Below are positions 34,295 to 42,509 of a DNA stretch of 64,000 bases, piece by piece (within the stretch, counting starts at the first letter, position 1; each line of letters opens with the position of its first letter). Position numbers and translations under genes: made by a program. This DNA is from Micromonospora arida (GTDB lineage Bacteria; Actinomycetota; Actinomycetes; Mycobacteriales; Micromonosporaceae). Location of the stretch: NCBI RefSeq assembly GCF_003857035.1, contig NZ_QGSY01000159.1, positions 34,075 through 98,074 on the forward strand, given 5' to 3'. The notes below the pieces were generated by a model. It searched no databases, was not told where the DNA came from, and saw only the letters and a list, made by a program, of their open reading frames with translations.

Positions 34295-36565
34295 TCACCC
34301 GCAGCGTTGACCGTTGAGGTTGAAGGCGGTTGGCGCCGGATTGGTGCCGCTCCACGTGCCGTTGAAGCCGGTGCTGGTCGACGCGCCGGGGGCGAGTTTG
34401 CCGTTCCAACTCATGTTGTCTGCGGTGACGCTCGTTCCGTTCTGTTTCCAGGTGGCCGACCAGCCCTGACCGACCTTCTGGCCGGTGGTGGGGAAGTCGA
34501 AGGCGAGTTTCCAGCCGTCGATCGCGGTGGTGCCGGTGTTCTTGACCGTCACGGTCGCGGTGAAGCCGCCCGGCCAACTGTTCGCCGTGTAGCCGACCGT
34601 GCAGCCGACGGTCGGGGCGGTGGGCGCGGTCCGTACGGTCAGGCCGGGGGAGGCCGCCGAGACGTTGCCCGCCGCGTCGCGGGCGGTGACCACGAAGGTG
34701 TACGGGGTGTCCGGCGTCAACCCGTTCACGGTGTACGTGGTGACGGTGGCGCTGCCCACTTTCACGGTGCCGGTGGTGTCGACCCGGTGCACGTCGTAGC
34801 CGGTGACGGCGGTGTCGTCGGTGGACGGCGTCCAGGCCAGCGCGACGCTGTCGCCGGTGATCGTGCTGGCGGTCGGCTTGCCCGGGGCGGTCGGGGCCTG
34901 GGTGTCGCCGGGCGTGGTGTCGCGCGGCAGCACCAGGTGGGTGATCGAGTTGGCCGGGAAGGTGGCCGTGAGGCCGCTGGCGGTCACCGGCTGGTCGGCC
35001 TCCCGGACGACGCCGGCGAGGTCTGCCCCGCTGTAACGGTAGACCTGAGCGGTGCTGGCGGAGGCTCCGGTGAGGGCGATCGGGCTGGTCAGGTCGTCGC
35101 CGGTCTTGTTGACGACGACCAGGGTGAGTGCCTTGTCGGCGCTCCGCTCGGCGGCGTACACGGCCAGCTTGCCCTGGTCGGCGCTTGTCGCCTGGACGGA
35201 GGTCTCGCCGAACGCGCCGCCCTTGCCGTCGTAGTTGCGGTAGACGCGGAAGGCGTTGGCCACCGGTTGGTCGGCCGTGGGTGCGGTCCAGAGGGTGGCC
35301 AGGTCGAGCCCTTCGCGGCCGAAGATGCCGAGTACGTCAGCCTGGGCGAGCGCGCCGTTGAGCGACCCGAAGCCGCCCCAGTTGTACTCGGTCATCGCGA
35401 CCTTCGTGCCCGGGTAGTGCTGGTCGACCAGCTCGCGCAGGCGCGGGATGAAGCGGACCGGACTGTTGATCCAGCTCTCGTCCACGTAGGTCGGGTCCCA
35501 GAGCTGGCGGGTCGAGCGCAGCCGCAGCGCCTGGGTGTCGGCGTCGCCGGCCGCGTCGCCGAGCACGCCGGACTGCTGCGGGTAGAGGTGGACGTCGAAG
35601 TAGTCGAGGATGCGGGTGCCGTGCTGCTGCTCGTACTCGCGCATCCGGTCCAGGTACCACGGGCCGAGGTCCTGGCCGCCGTGCGCGGCCTTGTCCGGTG
35701 GGTTCGACCAGCAGCCGGTGCGCGAGCAGGTGTCCTGGTCGAGGCCCGAATAGAGGATCGAGTTCAGGCCCCAGCCGACGGGACCGAGCGTCTTCGCGCC
35801 GGGGTCGGCAGCCTTGATCGCGGCGGCGTACCCGTAGGTGCGGTCGCGTAGCTCGTCGTAGCCCATCCCGGTGGGGCGGACGTCGCGGTGGGTGGATTGC
35901 CAGAGGTCCGGCTCGTTGTCCAGGTTGTAGAACTGGACCCCGCCGTTGGCGGCGGCGCCGAACTGCCCCTTGAGGTGGTTGACGAAATCGGTGACGTACT
36001 CCGGACCGACGGCGACGCTGGTGTCCTTCGGATCGTTGCCGGTGACCAGTGAACCGTCCGGCTTCTTACCGTTGCCGCAGTCCGGTGCCCAGGTGTCGGT
36101 GGACTCCTGCGGGCCGTACTTGGCGACGCTGAAGCCACACGCCCGCGACCGGTCCCTGGCGATCCAGCCGAGCATCGGCACGGTCATGACCGTGGCGGCG
36201 CCGGTGGCCTTGTTCTGCTGCACGAACCGGTCGGTCTCCGAACCGCTGGGAAGGTCGCCCGGACTCGGGTTGTCGTTGGGGATGTTCTCGAAGTACCAGT
36301 CCGACGCACGGTTGGTGGTGTCGGCACGGAAGTTGTAGCGGGTGGTGGCGTTGCCGCCGTAGCGGTGCACCGGCAGCCGCAGGTCGCGGGCGAGGGCCTG
36401 GTCGGCGAAGTTCATGCCGTAGACGTACGGGCTGATCTGGTGCCGGGCGGCAGTGGTGTCCACGGCCAGCGCCGGGCCGGTCGCGGCCAGGGCGGGCTCC
36501 GGCAGGGCCAGACCGCCGAGGGCCGTGGCGAGCACGACGGGGAGTAGAGCTGTGGTGGGTCGCAC
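34295..36565 (-). CDS. Secreted GH44 endoglucanase/xyloglucanase with FnIII and CBM2 modules
   Basis: I start at GTG 36565, six bases after AAAGGA; an ATG two codons earlier touches that site. The 756-residue precursor has a signal peptide with cleavage after ALA27. The GH44 domain (about 30-545) shows the catalytic acid-base glutamate in 'YNLDNEPDLW' and the nucleophile in 'AMTEYNWGG'. A fibronectin type III module follows (from about 555, SVALAWTPSTDDTAVTGYDV) and then a cellulose-binding CBM2 module of about 100 residues with terminal cysteines (GCTVGY ... NGQRCG) and surface tryptophans (NSWPGGF, GWSATW, MSWNG). The enzyme would hydrolyse beta-glucans or xyloglucan outside the cell. A CebR-like operator upstream suggests cellobiose control. 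Confidence 0.94.
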   Translation of the reverse strand: MRPTTALLPVVLATALGGLALPEPALAATGPALAVDTTAARHQISPYVYGMNFADQALARDLRLPVHRYGGNATTRYNFRADTTNRASDWYFENIPNDNPSPGDLPSGSETDRFVQQNKATGAATVMTVPMLGWIARDRSRACGFSVAKYGPQESTDTWAPDCGNGKKPDGSLVTGNDPKDTSVAVGPEYVTDFVNHLKGQFGAAANGGVQFYNLDNEPDLWQSTHRDVRPTGMGYDELRDRTYGYAAAIKAADPGAKTLGPVGWGLNSILYSGLDQDTCSRTGCWSNPPDKAAHGGQDLGPWYLDRMREYEQQHGTRILDYFDVHLYPQQSGVLGDAAGDADTQALRLRSTRQLWDPTYVDESWINSPVRFIPRLRELVDQHYPGTKVAMTEYNWGGFGSLNGALAQADVLGIFGREGLDLATLWTAPTADQPVANAFRVYRNYDGKGGAFGETSVQATSADQGKLAVYAAERSADKALTLVVVNKTGDDLTSPIALTGASASTAQVYRYSGADLAGVVREADQPVTASGLTATFPANSITHLVLPRDTTPGDTQAPTAPGKPTASTITGDSVALAWTPSTDDTAVTGYDVHRVDTTGTVKVGSATVTTYTVNGLTPDTPYTFVVTARDAAGNVSAASPGLTVRTAPTAPTVGCTVGYTANSWPGGFTATVTVKNTGTTAIDGWKLAFDFPTTGQKVGQGWSATWKQNGTSVTADNMSWNGKLAPGASTSTGFNGTWSGTNPAPTAFNLNGQRCG

Positions 36566-36595
36566 GAGCATTCCTTTCGCATAGGAGCTCGACGA

Positions 36596-36609
36596 TGGGA
36601 GCGCTTCCA
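36596..36609 (-). promoter_or_regulatory. CebR-like operator TGGGAGCGCTTCCA upstream of the glucanase
   Basis: The site matches the palindrome TGGGAGCGCTCCCA, recognised by the LacI-family cellobiose repressor CebR, at 13 of 14 positions. It lies about 30 bases upstream of the glucanase start on the minus strand, where it could block transcription. This assignment uses known CebR consensus and was not searched. Confidence 0.7.
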
Positions 36610-36963
36610 CAGCGTTGCGCTTTCCTGGCTCCGAGTCAACGCCGGAAGGCCCATTGTTGATCATGTAGATCCACTCGGCCTGTGCAGGGAGTTGGCACGT
36701 CGGGCCGTACCGATGCTCGTGGTTGCACCCGCCCGGCTTCAGGCCCGACCTCCTCTGGCCCGCCGAAGTCAACCTCTTCACATATGATGACGTTCATCGA
36801 TGTGGTCGTAGCTGAAGCGGCATGCCGGAATAGCTCGGATCGCCGCAGCGCGGAGGCAACCGCGCCGCAACGGTGCAGGCGGGAGCACCTCAGCGTCGCA
36901 CGGCCGGAAGTTCCTGCTGGCCCAGCCCTGGTGGCTGGCGACCAGCCGTCTTGGAGGATGACA

Positions 36964-37737
36964 ATGCGCAGATTTCTCGCGGTGTTCAGCGCCGCCCTGA
37001 TCCTCGGCGCCGCAGTCGGGAGCGTTCCGGCCGGCGCGTCGGGGGCCTCCCCGCCCTCGTGCCCCCGCGGCCTGCTCTTCTGTGAGGACTTCGAGCGACT
37101 GCCTCCCGGGGGGCCCAGCACGTTGAACTGGGGCGTCGACACCCGCCACGGCACGCTCACCGTCGAACGTGCCCGCCGTGGCAACCAGGTGCTGCACATC
37201 CACACGGTTGACAACGGACGCGCCTTCCTGCGCGTCGACGACTTCGCCGCGCCGGGCAACCGCTTCTACGGCCGGATGCGTCTGCGCGTCGACGCCTTCC
37301 CCACGGCCCCGGACTGGGCGCATTTCACGCTGGTGGAAGCGACCGGCACCGGCAGTGCGGAGGTCGTCCGTCCGGTTGGTGGGCAGTACGCGCCCACGGT
37401 CCCCGGAACCTTCTGGGGGGTCGGCGCCGACGGCGGTCCGACCGGCGACTGGACCAACTGGCGGGAGTCCGCCCCGGTCACTGAGGACACCTGGCAGTGC
37501 TTCGAGTGGAAGATGGACGCGGCGGACAACCGCGTCGCGGTGTGGATCGATGGCGTGGCGAACCCGGAGCTGACAGCCTCCACCAGCGACCACGGTGGCA
37601 ACGACGTTCCCTTCGTCCTGCCGACGGTCGACACGGTGAAGATCGGCTGGCAGCTTTACCAGGGCGGCACGACACCGGGCGAGTTCGACCTCTGGATTGA
37701 CGACATCGCCCTCTCGAGCAAGCGGCTCGGCTGCTGA
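36964..37737 (+). CDS. Secreted Cip1-like protein (concanavalin A-like fold)
   Basis: The 257-residue precursor starts at ATG 36964, 6 bases after GGAGG, with a signal peptide (RRFLAVFSAALILGAAVGSVPAGA). The mature part begins with paired cysteines (PSCPRGLLFCEDFERL) and is beta-strand rich, e.g. 'GNQVLHIHTVDNGRAFLRV', 'FYGRMRLRVDAF', 'CFEWKMDAADNRVAVWIDG' and 'DEF-type' ending 'FDLWIDDIAL'. These resemble the fungal cellulase-regulated protein Cip1 and its actinobacterial relatives, now viewed as polysaccharide-lyase-like lectin-fold proteins. Its proximity to the GH44 enzyme supports a role in plant-polymer breakdown. The assignment is from pattern memory; a general ConA-like fold is safer. 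Confidence 0.7.
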   Translation: MRRFLAVFSAALILGAAVGSVPAGASGASPPSCPRGLLFCEDFERLPPGGPSTLNWGVDTRHGTLTVERARRGNQVLHIHTVDNGRAFLRVDDFAAPGNRFYGRMRLRVDAFPTAPDWAHFTLVEATGTGSAEVVRPVGGQYAPTVPGTFWGVGADGGPTGDWTNWRESAPVTEDTWQCFEWKMDAADNRVAVWIDGVANPELTASTSDHGGNDVPFVLPTVDTVKIGWQLYQGGTTPGEFDLWIDDIALSSKRLGC

Positions 37738-37806
37738 CCTGGAGCCCGGGTGGCTCGGCGGCTCTCGACACATGTGGTCGTGATGTCAGTCCCGATTGGT
37801 GTCCCT

Positions 37807-37838
37807 GCCGGGGTGCGGCCTTGCTGCCGCACCCCGGC
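37807..37838 (+). terminator. 13-bp hairpin terminator of the Cip1-like gene
   Basis: Arms 37807-37819 (GCCGGGGTGCGGC) and 37826-37838 are exact reverse complements with a 6-base loop (CTTGCT), about 70 bases after the stop codon at 37737. Confidence 0.75.
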
Positions 37839-38164
37839 GGCGGCGTGCGACCTGCGCCAGGTCTCTGCAACCGAGGCGCGTTGCCGAAGATTTCCGACTG
37901 GTCGAAGTCGCGACGACCGACACGGGGGAATGGCTGGTCGTCGAGGACGAGACCTCGCGAGCGGTTCGCCACGAGAACGCTTTCGCGTACGGATGCGGAA
38001 CCAACCTCCATGGCGATCATCGACATCTCTCGCTACGATCCGACATCGACGGATTACTGAGCGTTGATGTGTGCTGTCCGCAAGCCCTGGACGCTGGCAA
38101 TCCGGCGCCGCCACGAACGTGGTGCCGGCCTGAGGATCACGCCGTCTCGACGAAGGGAATCCGG
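37839..38164. other. Intergenic region upstream of the P450 gene
   Basis: About 325 bases after the terminator hairpin. A plus-strand frame continues from here into the P450 gene, but it has no ribosome site or recognisable domain before the ATG at 38165. I see no repeats, RNA motifs or clear promoter; the P450 promoter must lie here. Confidence 0.4.
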
Positions 38165-39394
38165 ATGACGGAGAGCGCGCAGACCACCGAGAGCCGAAGC
38201 GTTCCGCCCGCGCGGCCGTACCCGTTCAGTGTGCCCGACCGCCTCGTCGTCGACCCGACCTATGGCGAGCTGCGCGAGAACGAGCCGATGACCCGGGTGA
38301 AGCTCCCCTACGGCGAGGAGGCGTGGCTCGCCACCCGTTACGAGGACGTCCGTACGGTCCTCGGCGACGTGCGGTTCGGCCGCGCCCCGGCCGTCCAGCG
38401 CGACGAGCCCCGGCTCACCCCGCGCCAGCAGTACAGCGGTATGCTGACCATGGACCCGCCCGATCACACCCGGCTGCGCCGGCTGGTGGCGAAGGCGTTC
38501 ACGGCACGTCGGGTAGAGGCGCTGCGACCCCGCACCCAGGAGATCGCCGACGGGTTGGTCGACAACATGGTCCGGCTCGGTCCTCCGGCCGACCTGGTGG
38601 AGCACGTCGCCACGCCGCTGCCGATCCAGGTGATCTGCGAGCTGCTCGGGGTCCCGTACGCCGACCGCGACCGCTTCCACATCTGGTCCGAGGCGATCGT
38701 CTCGACCACATCCCTGCCCATGGAAACGATCCAGGAGTACCTGAACAATCTCTGGGGCTACATCGGTGCTCTGGTCGCCGAGCGCCGCCGCGAGCCGGGA
38801 ATCGACGACCTGCTCGGCGCGTTGGTGCGGGCCCGCGACGAGAATCAGGATCGGCTCAGCGAGACCGAGCTGGTGGAGCTGGCCGGAGGGCTGCTCGCGG
38901 CCGGCCACGAGACCACGGTGACCCAGATCCCCAACTTCGTCTACGTCCTGCTGCACAATCCGGACCAGCTCGCTCGGCTACGGACCGACCCGTCGCTGGT
39001 GCCGGCCGCGGTCGAGGAACTGCTGCGGTACGTGCCGCTCGGCGTCGGCTCCTCCTTCGCCCGGTACGCCAAGGAGGACGTCGAGGTCGGCGGGGTGCTG
39101 GTCCGGGCAGGTGAGCCGGTCCTCGGCTCCCTGTCGTCGGCGAATCGGGACGGTACCGTCTTCGCCGACCCGGACCGGCTGGATCTCGAGCGCGAGCAGA
39201 ACCCGCACATGGGCTTCGGGCACGGCGTACACCACTGCGTCGGCGCGCAGCTGGCCCGCATGGAGTTGCAGGTCGCCGTCGCCACCCTCGTGACTCGCCT
39301 GCCCGGATTGCGGCTCGCCGTACCGGAAGCCGAACTGCAGTGGAAGCGGGGCATGTTGGTGCGGGGCCTGCTCGGGATGCCGGTGGCCTGGTGA
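38165..39394 (+). CDS. Cytochrome P450
   Basis: The 409-residue soluble P450 starts at ATG 38165 after GAAGGGAA. The I-helix oxygen-activation motif (AAGHETT, about residue 246) and the K-helix ExxR (EELLRYVP) are clear. The heme-binding loop has axial ligand Cys358 (FGHGVHHCVGAQLAR). Actinobacterial P450s of this kind hydroxylate or epoxidise secondary metabolites or xenobiotics, with electrons delivered by a small ferredoxin. Such a ferredoxin is encoded immediately downstream with overlapping stop/start (GTGA). No biosynthetic cluster is visible nearby, so the substrate is unknown. Confidence 0.96.
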   Translation: MTESAQTTESRSVPPARPYPFSVPDRLVVDPTYGELRENEPMTRVKLPYGEEAWLATRYEDVRTVLGDVRFGRAPAVQRDEPRLTPRQQYSGMLTMDPPDHTRLRRLVAKAFTARRVEALRPRTQEIADGLVDNMVRLGPPADLVEHVATPLPIQVICELLGVPYADRDRFHIWSEAIVSTTSLPMETIQEYLNNLWGYIGALVAERRREPGIDDLLGALVRARDENQDRLSETELVELAGGLLAAGHETTVTQIPNFVYVLLHNPDQLARLRTDPSLVPAAVEELLRYVPLGVGSSFARYAKEDVEVGGVLVRAGEPVLGSLSSANRDGTVFADPDRLDLEREQNPHMGFGHGVHHCVGAQLARMELQVAVATLVTRLPGLRLAVPEAELQWKRGMLVRGLLGMPVAW

Positions 39395-39618
39395 GTACCG
39401 CCTGGCGGATCGGGGTGGACACGAGCCGCTGCATCGGCACGAGCATCTGCGCTGGTACCGCGCCCGAGCACTTCCGCCTGGTCGGCGGCCTGTCCGCGCC
39501 GCTGGCGGACGTGGTCGCCCCGGCCGATGTCATCCTCGACGCCGCCGACTCGTGCCCGGTGGAGGCGATCACGGTCCACGACGCCAGCGACGACCGGCTG
39601 ATCGCGCCGCAGGAGTGA
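39391..39618 (+). CDS. [3Fe-4S] ferredoxin, P450 redox partner
   Basis: The 75-residue protein starts at GTG 39391, which overlaps the P450 stop codon (GTGA), so the two are translationally coupled. It has the three-cysteine arrangement of P450-associated ferredoxins: 'SRCIGTSICAG' (first two cysteines five residues apart) and 'SCPVEAI' for the third, with the intervening position not a cysteine, indicating a [3Fe-4S] cluster. It would carry electrons from a ferredoxin reductase (not in this window) to the P450. Confidence 0.92.
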   Translation: MSTAWRIGVDTSRCIGTSICAGTAPEHFRLVGGLSAPLADVVAPADVILDAADSCPVEAITVHDASDDRLIAPQE

Positions 39619-39745
39619 CCTTAAATTCGGCAGGGCAACACGGGCGTCGGCACCACGCGCTCGTGGTGGAACGCGGTAGACACACACGGCTCAGGCCCGT
39701 GTGCCGAGAGGCGTGGGGGTTCGACACTTGCGGGGTAGAGGCGTG

Positions 39746-40594
39746 TCAGCGGGCCCGCTGAAGTTCCCGATCGCGTCGGTCGGCGACGCTGGAACCGGAC
39801 TCGCGGCGGGCCATCTGGCGCAGCACCACCGGGGCGATCAGCAGCCCCGCTACTGCCCAGGCGCCCAGCACGGCGACCGTCTCCAGGTGCCGCCAGGAGT
39901 GACCGATTTCGACGACGACCGCCGAGGGTGGGAGCAGCGCTGAACGCATGCCCAGGCCCAGCCAGTAGATCGGGAACACCTGTGCCGCGGTCTGGAGCCA
40001 CTGCGGCAGCACGGTGATCGGGTAGAAGATGCCGGAGATGGCGATCACCGCGAGAATCGGTAGGGTCAATATGCCCTGGCTGCGTGCGCTGGTGAAGATG
40101 GAGCCGAGCGCGGCACCGGCCGGCAAGGTGGCGATCAGGCCCAGCATGAGCACTGCGACCAGGGTCATCCAGGCGGTGGGCCGGGCCGTGCTCAGCCCAT
40201 CCACCAGCAGCAGTGCGGGTAGCAGGAAAATTGCGAGTTCGATGAGCAGGCCACCGGAGACCGATATCAGTTTGCCGGTCAGGTAGCCGAGCATGCCGTT
40301 CGGTATGGCCTTCGCGCGAAGCAGCGTGCCGTCTTCGCGGTCGGCGGTCAGCTGCTGACTCATGCTCACCATGGCCATGGCCGTGTTCATGCCGAGGATG
40401 CTCGGCAGGGCCAGGGCGCCGAGCGGGAACCCGCTCGGCCCGAACTGTCGGTCCCGCAGGAACCACAGCGTGATCAGCATGAGTACCGGCCAGAAGACGT
40501 GGTTGAACAGGTCGCCGCCGTTGGTGACCGACTGCCGTAACTCGACCAGGCCGCGGGAGCGGCCGGCTCGCAGGGCGATCCGTACCGGGTTCAT
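39746..40594 (-). CDS. ABC-2 type transporter permease
   Basis: The 282-residue protein starts at ATG 40594, overlapping the ATPase stop codon by four bases. It has six hydrophobic segments and a family-typical opening 'VTNGGDLFNHVFWPVLMLITLWFLRD'. The central 'SILGMNTAMAMVSMSQQLTADREDGTLLRAKAIP' segment is the ABC-2 coupling loop. It would form a homodimer with the adjacent ATPase and export an unidentified compound. It is the last gene of the HTH-ClpN-ATPase-permease operon. Confidence 0.92.
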   Translation of the reverse strand: MNPVRIALRAGRSRGLVELRQSVTNGGDLFNHVFWPVLMLITLWFLRDRQFGPSGFPLGALALPSILGMNTAMAMVSMSQQLTADREDGTLLRAKAIPNGMLGYLTGKLISVSGGLLIELAIFLLPALLLVDGLSTARPTAWMTLVAVLMLGLIATLPAGAALGSIFTSARSQGILTLPILAVIAISGIFYPITVLPQWLQTAAQVFPIYWLGLGMRSALLPPSAVVVEIGHSWRHLETVAVLGAWAVAGLLIAPVVLRQMARRESGSSVADRRDRELQRAR

Positions 40595-41496
40595 CGCAGT
40601 TCTCTGTCCGCCGGCGCGCCCTGGTGTGCCTGTTCCGCCCGGCGCATGAGGGTCAGGTACGTGTTCTCGAGCGACGCCCGGCGCACGTCGAGGTCGTGCA
40701 GGTCGTCGCCGTGCTCGCGGTACAGCTCGTAGACCAGCCGCGCCGGGTGGTCGGTGGGTTGGCTAAATCGTTCGCCGTCAAGGGACCAGTGCACTTCGTC
40801 CCGGCCTGCGATCCGGCGGGACAGTTGCTTGGCGGTGCCGTCGCCGATGATCCGGCCGTTGTCGAGCACCAGGATGCGTGCGGCGAGCCGCTCGGCCTCG
40901 TCCAGGTCGTGCGTGGTGAGCAGGATGGTGGTGCGGTGCTCGGTGGCGAGAGCGCGAATGAGGTCGTGAAAATCGTGGCGGGCCGCCGGGTCAAAGCCCA
41001 CGGTCGGCTCGTCGAGGAAGAGCACCTCCGGGCGGCCCACGATGCCGATGGCCACGTCGAGGCGGCGGCGCTGGCCACCGGAGAGCGTGCGGATCTTTTG
41101 GTCAGCCTGCCTATCGAGACCGACCGCGGCGACCAGGTCGGCGGGATCCCAGGGCGTCGTGTAGCCGGTGTAGTAGGCGGCGATCTGCGTCAGCAGTTCG
41201 CGGACCCGCCACTTGCCATGGTCGCGCCAGGACTGCAGGACGACGCCTACCCGGGCGCGCCAGTCCTCGCCCGCCCGCGCCGGGTCGGTGCCCAGCACGT
41301 GGACGTGTCCGGCCGACCGGGTGCGGAAGCCCTCCAGGATCTCGATCGTGGAGGTCTTGCCGGCCCCGTTCGGCCCGAGCAGCGCCAGCACCTCGCCGCG
41401 GCGGGCCTGGAAGGTGACGTCGTGCAGTACCTCGGTCGTCCCGTACCGCATCCGGAGGGCGGCCACGTCGACCACGAGGGTGTCGTCAGCGGTCAT
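40591..41496 (-). CDS. ABC-2 type transporter ATP-binding protein
   Basis: The 301-residue ATPase starts at ATG 41496, 11 bases inside the Clp-N gene. It carries Walker A GPNGAGKTST, the Q-loop (VVLQSWRDHG), the signature LSGGQRRRLD, Walker B (VLFLDEPTVGFD) and the H-loop (LLTTHDLDEA). A C-terminal extension (about 70 residues) is typical for drug-type (DrrA-like) exporters. It supplies energy to the permease encoded downstream. Confidence 0.95.
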   Translation of the reverse strand: MTADDTLVVDVAALRMRYGTTEVLHDVTFQARRGEVLALLGPNGAGKTSTIEILEGFRTRSAGHVHVLGTDPARAGEDWRARVGVVLQSWRDHGKWRVRELLTQIAAYYTGYTTPWDPADLVAAVGLDRQADQKIRTLSGGQRRRLDVAIGIVGRPEVLFLDEPTVGFDPAARHDFHDLIRALATEHRTTILLTTHDLDEAERLAARILVLDNGRIIGDGTAKQLSRRIAGRDEVHWSLDGERFSQPTDHPARLVYELYREHGDDLHDLDVRRASLENTYLTLMRRAEQAHQGAPADRELR

Positions 41497-41959
41497 CGCC
41501 GCCGCCGGCGATCTCACGGCGTACGTCCTCGGCAAGTCCGTCCCGGTCGGCCGCCGCCAGCTCGAGCGCCCGGGGCACCGTGCCGACCGGGGTGAGCAGG
41601 ACTCCGAGCAGTACGTGCCCGGGTCGGCAGTCGCGCTTGCGGCGGGCCGCCGCGAAGCCCCGCTCCAGCACGGCCTTGGCCGTGGCACCCAACTGCGGCG
41701 AGCCCTCTGCCAACGGGGTCGCCAGCGGGAGCCCGCCGTCGACGCGCACGCCGGCGGCGGCCAGGCTCCGCTCGAACTCGCGGTCCAGCGCTCCGCGAAC
41801 TGCCGCGTGATCGAGGCCAGCCGAGGCCAGCACGGGCGAGCCGTCCCGGGCGATCGCGAGCAGCAGATGGTGGGCCTCGATCACGGTAGAGCCCTCGGCG
41901 CGAGCCTCGGACCCGGCCGCGACGAGGATCCTGTTGAGGTAGTGGTCGAAACTGCTCAT
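41486..41959 (-). CDS. Clp N-terminal (double ClpN) domain protein
   Basis: The 157-residue protein consists of tandem Clp-N repeats: 'YLNRILVAAGSEARAEGSTVIEAHHLLLAI' and 'ATAKAVLERGFAAARRKRDCRPGHVLLGVL', as in the N domain of ClpA/ClpC, without any AAA+ part. The start at 41959 overlaps the HTH stop (ATGA) and the stop overlaps the ATPase start. Stand-alone ClpN proteins are frequent in actinomycete operons with a small HTH protein; they may adapt or sense misfolded or ligand-bound proteins. The function in this operon is not known. Confidence 0.92.
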   Translation of the reverse strand: MSSFDHYLNRILVAAGSEARAEGSTVIEAHHLLLAIARDGSPVLASAGLDHAAVRGALDREFERSLAAAGVRVDGGLPLATPLAEGSPQLGATAKAVLERGFAAARRKRDCRPGHVLLGVLLTPVGTVPRALELAAADRDGLAEDVRREIAGGGDDR

Positions 41960-42189
41960 CCCGCACGCCTCCTCAGCGCGACGCCGGCGGCGATGAGCCG
42001 CTTGGCATGCTTCTTGTAAACCGCCTGGCGGGTCACGCCCAGCGCCTCGGCCACCTGCGGCCAGCCCCAGCCGGACCGCATCGCTTCCTCGACGGCGGCA
42101 TCCTCGACCCGGTCAGCCAACCGCCGAAGCGCGCCGACTGACGCGAGGCGGTCGGCGACTTCTCCAGAGGCGGAAATCTCCACGGGCAT
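41956..42189 (-). CDS. Small helix-turn-helix protein, likely autorepressor
   Basis: The 77-residue protein carries one HTH (VEEAMRSGWGWPQVAEALGVTRQAVYKKHAKRL in two helices and a turn, residues 34-66) and a short basic tail. Its ATG at 42189 lies within a perfect 28-bp palindrome (42187-42214). The start of transcription falls at or near the A of the ATG, so the mRNA appears leaderless. It overlaps the ClpN gene by four bases, heading a four-gene operon. It most likely binds the palindromes as a dimer and controls the operon; the ligand or stress is unknown. Confidence 0.9.
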   Translation of the reverse strand: MPVEISASGEVADRLASVGALRRLADRVEDAAVEEAMRSGWGWPQVAEALGVTRQAVYKKHAKRLIAAGVALRRRAG

Positions 42190-42240
42190 ATAAGCAACCG
42201 TAGTTGCTTATATGTGGATAGTCAACCTGGGTTGCTTCAG
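42187..42240 (-). promoter_or_regulatory. Promoter with two tandem operators for the HTH-ClpN-ABC operon
   Basis: Site 1 is a perfect palindrome, CATATAAGCAAC-CGTA-GTTGCTTATATG (42187-42214). Site 2, centred about 28 bp upstream, is a degenerate copy around CAAC-CTGG-GTTG (42223-42234). The promoter reads on the minus strand: TTGACT (42225-42220), a 17-base spacer, TACGGT (42202-42197), then seven bases to the ATG at 42189. The -10 box lies in the centre of site 1 and the -35 within site 2, so repressor binding would block RNA polymerase. Confidence 0.75.
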
Positions 42241-42260
42241 GCTTGTGGGGTCTCACAGAC

Positions 42261-42506
42261 TCAGGCCCCGCGAGCGTCCATGCTGGTGATCCCGCATCCG
42301 CGGATGTGCAACGCCGGACAGCCGTTGAGCTCGACATGCCCGTCCGTCCGTCCGGGCAGGCGAGCCGCAGCGTCCAATTCCGCGTCGAAGTCGTCCAGCG
42401 TCCGCCAGGTGTCGCGTAGCCAGGTGTGCTCCTCGACGTTCCGCTCGGGGCTCCTGCGGACCAGGCTGGCTCCGTACGCGTGATGGTCGACATCCAGCGA
42501 GAGGTC
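42261..42506 (-). pseudogene. Coding-like fragment without a start codon
   Basis: An 81-codon frame with a real-protein look (DVDHHAYGASLVRRSPERNV, then TWRTLDDFDAELDAAARL) and a high G/C third position runs from just after an in-frame TGA (42507-42509) to a TGA at 42261. It has no ATG, GTG or TTG early enough to be a start. A one-base frame change could join it to a basic stretch in another minus-strand frame (about 42510-42748). I read this as the remains of a gene that lost its frame; family unknown. Confidence 0.3.
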
Positions 42507-42509
42507 TCA

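Noticed and set aside
34307..35851. Plus-strand open frame antisense to the GH44 gene
   Set aside because: Entirely opposite a gene with catalytic motifs, signal peptide and CBM; composition is Val/Gly/Arg-rich shadow.
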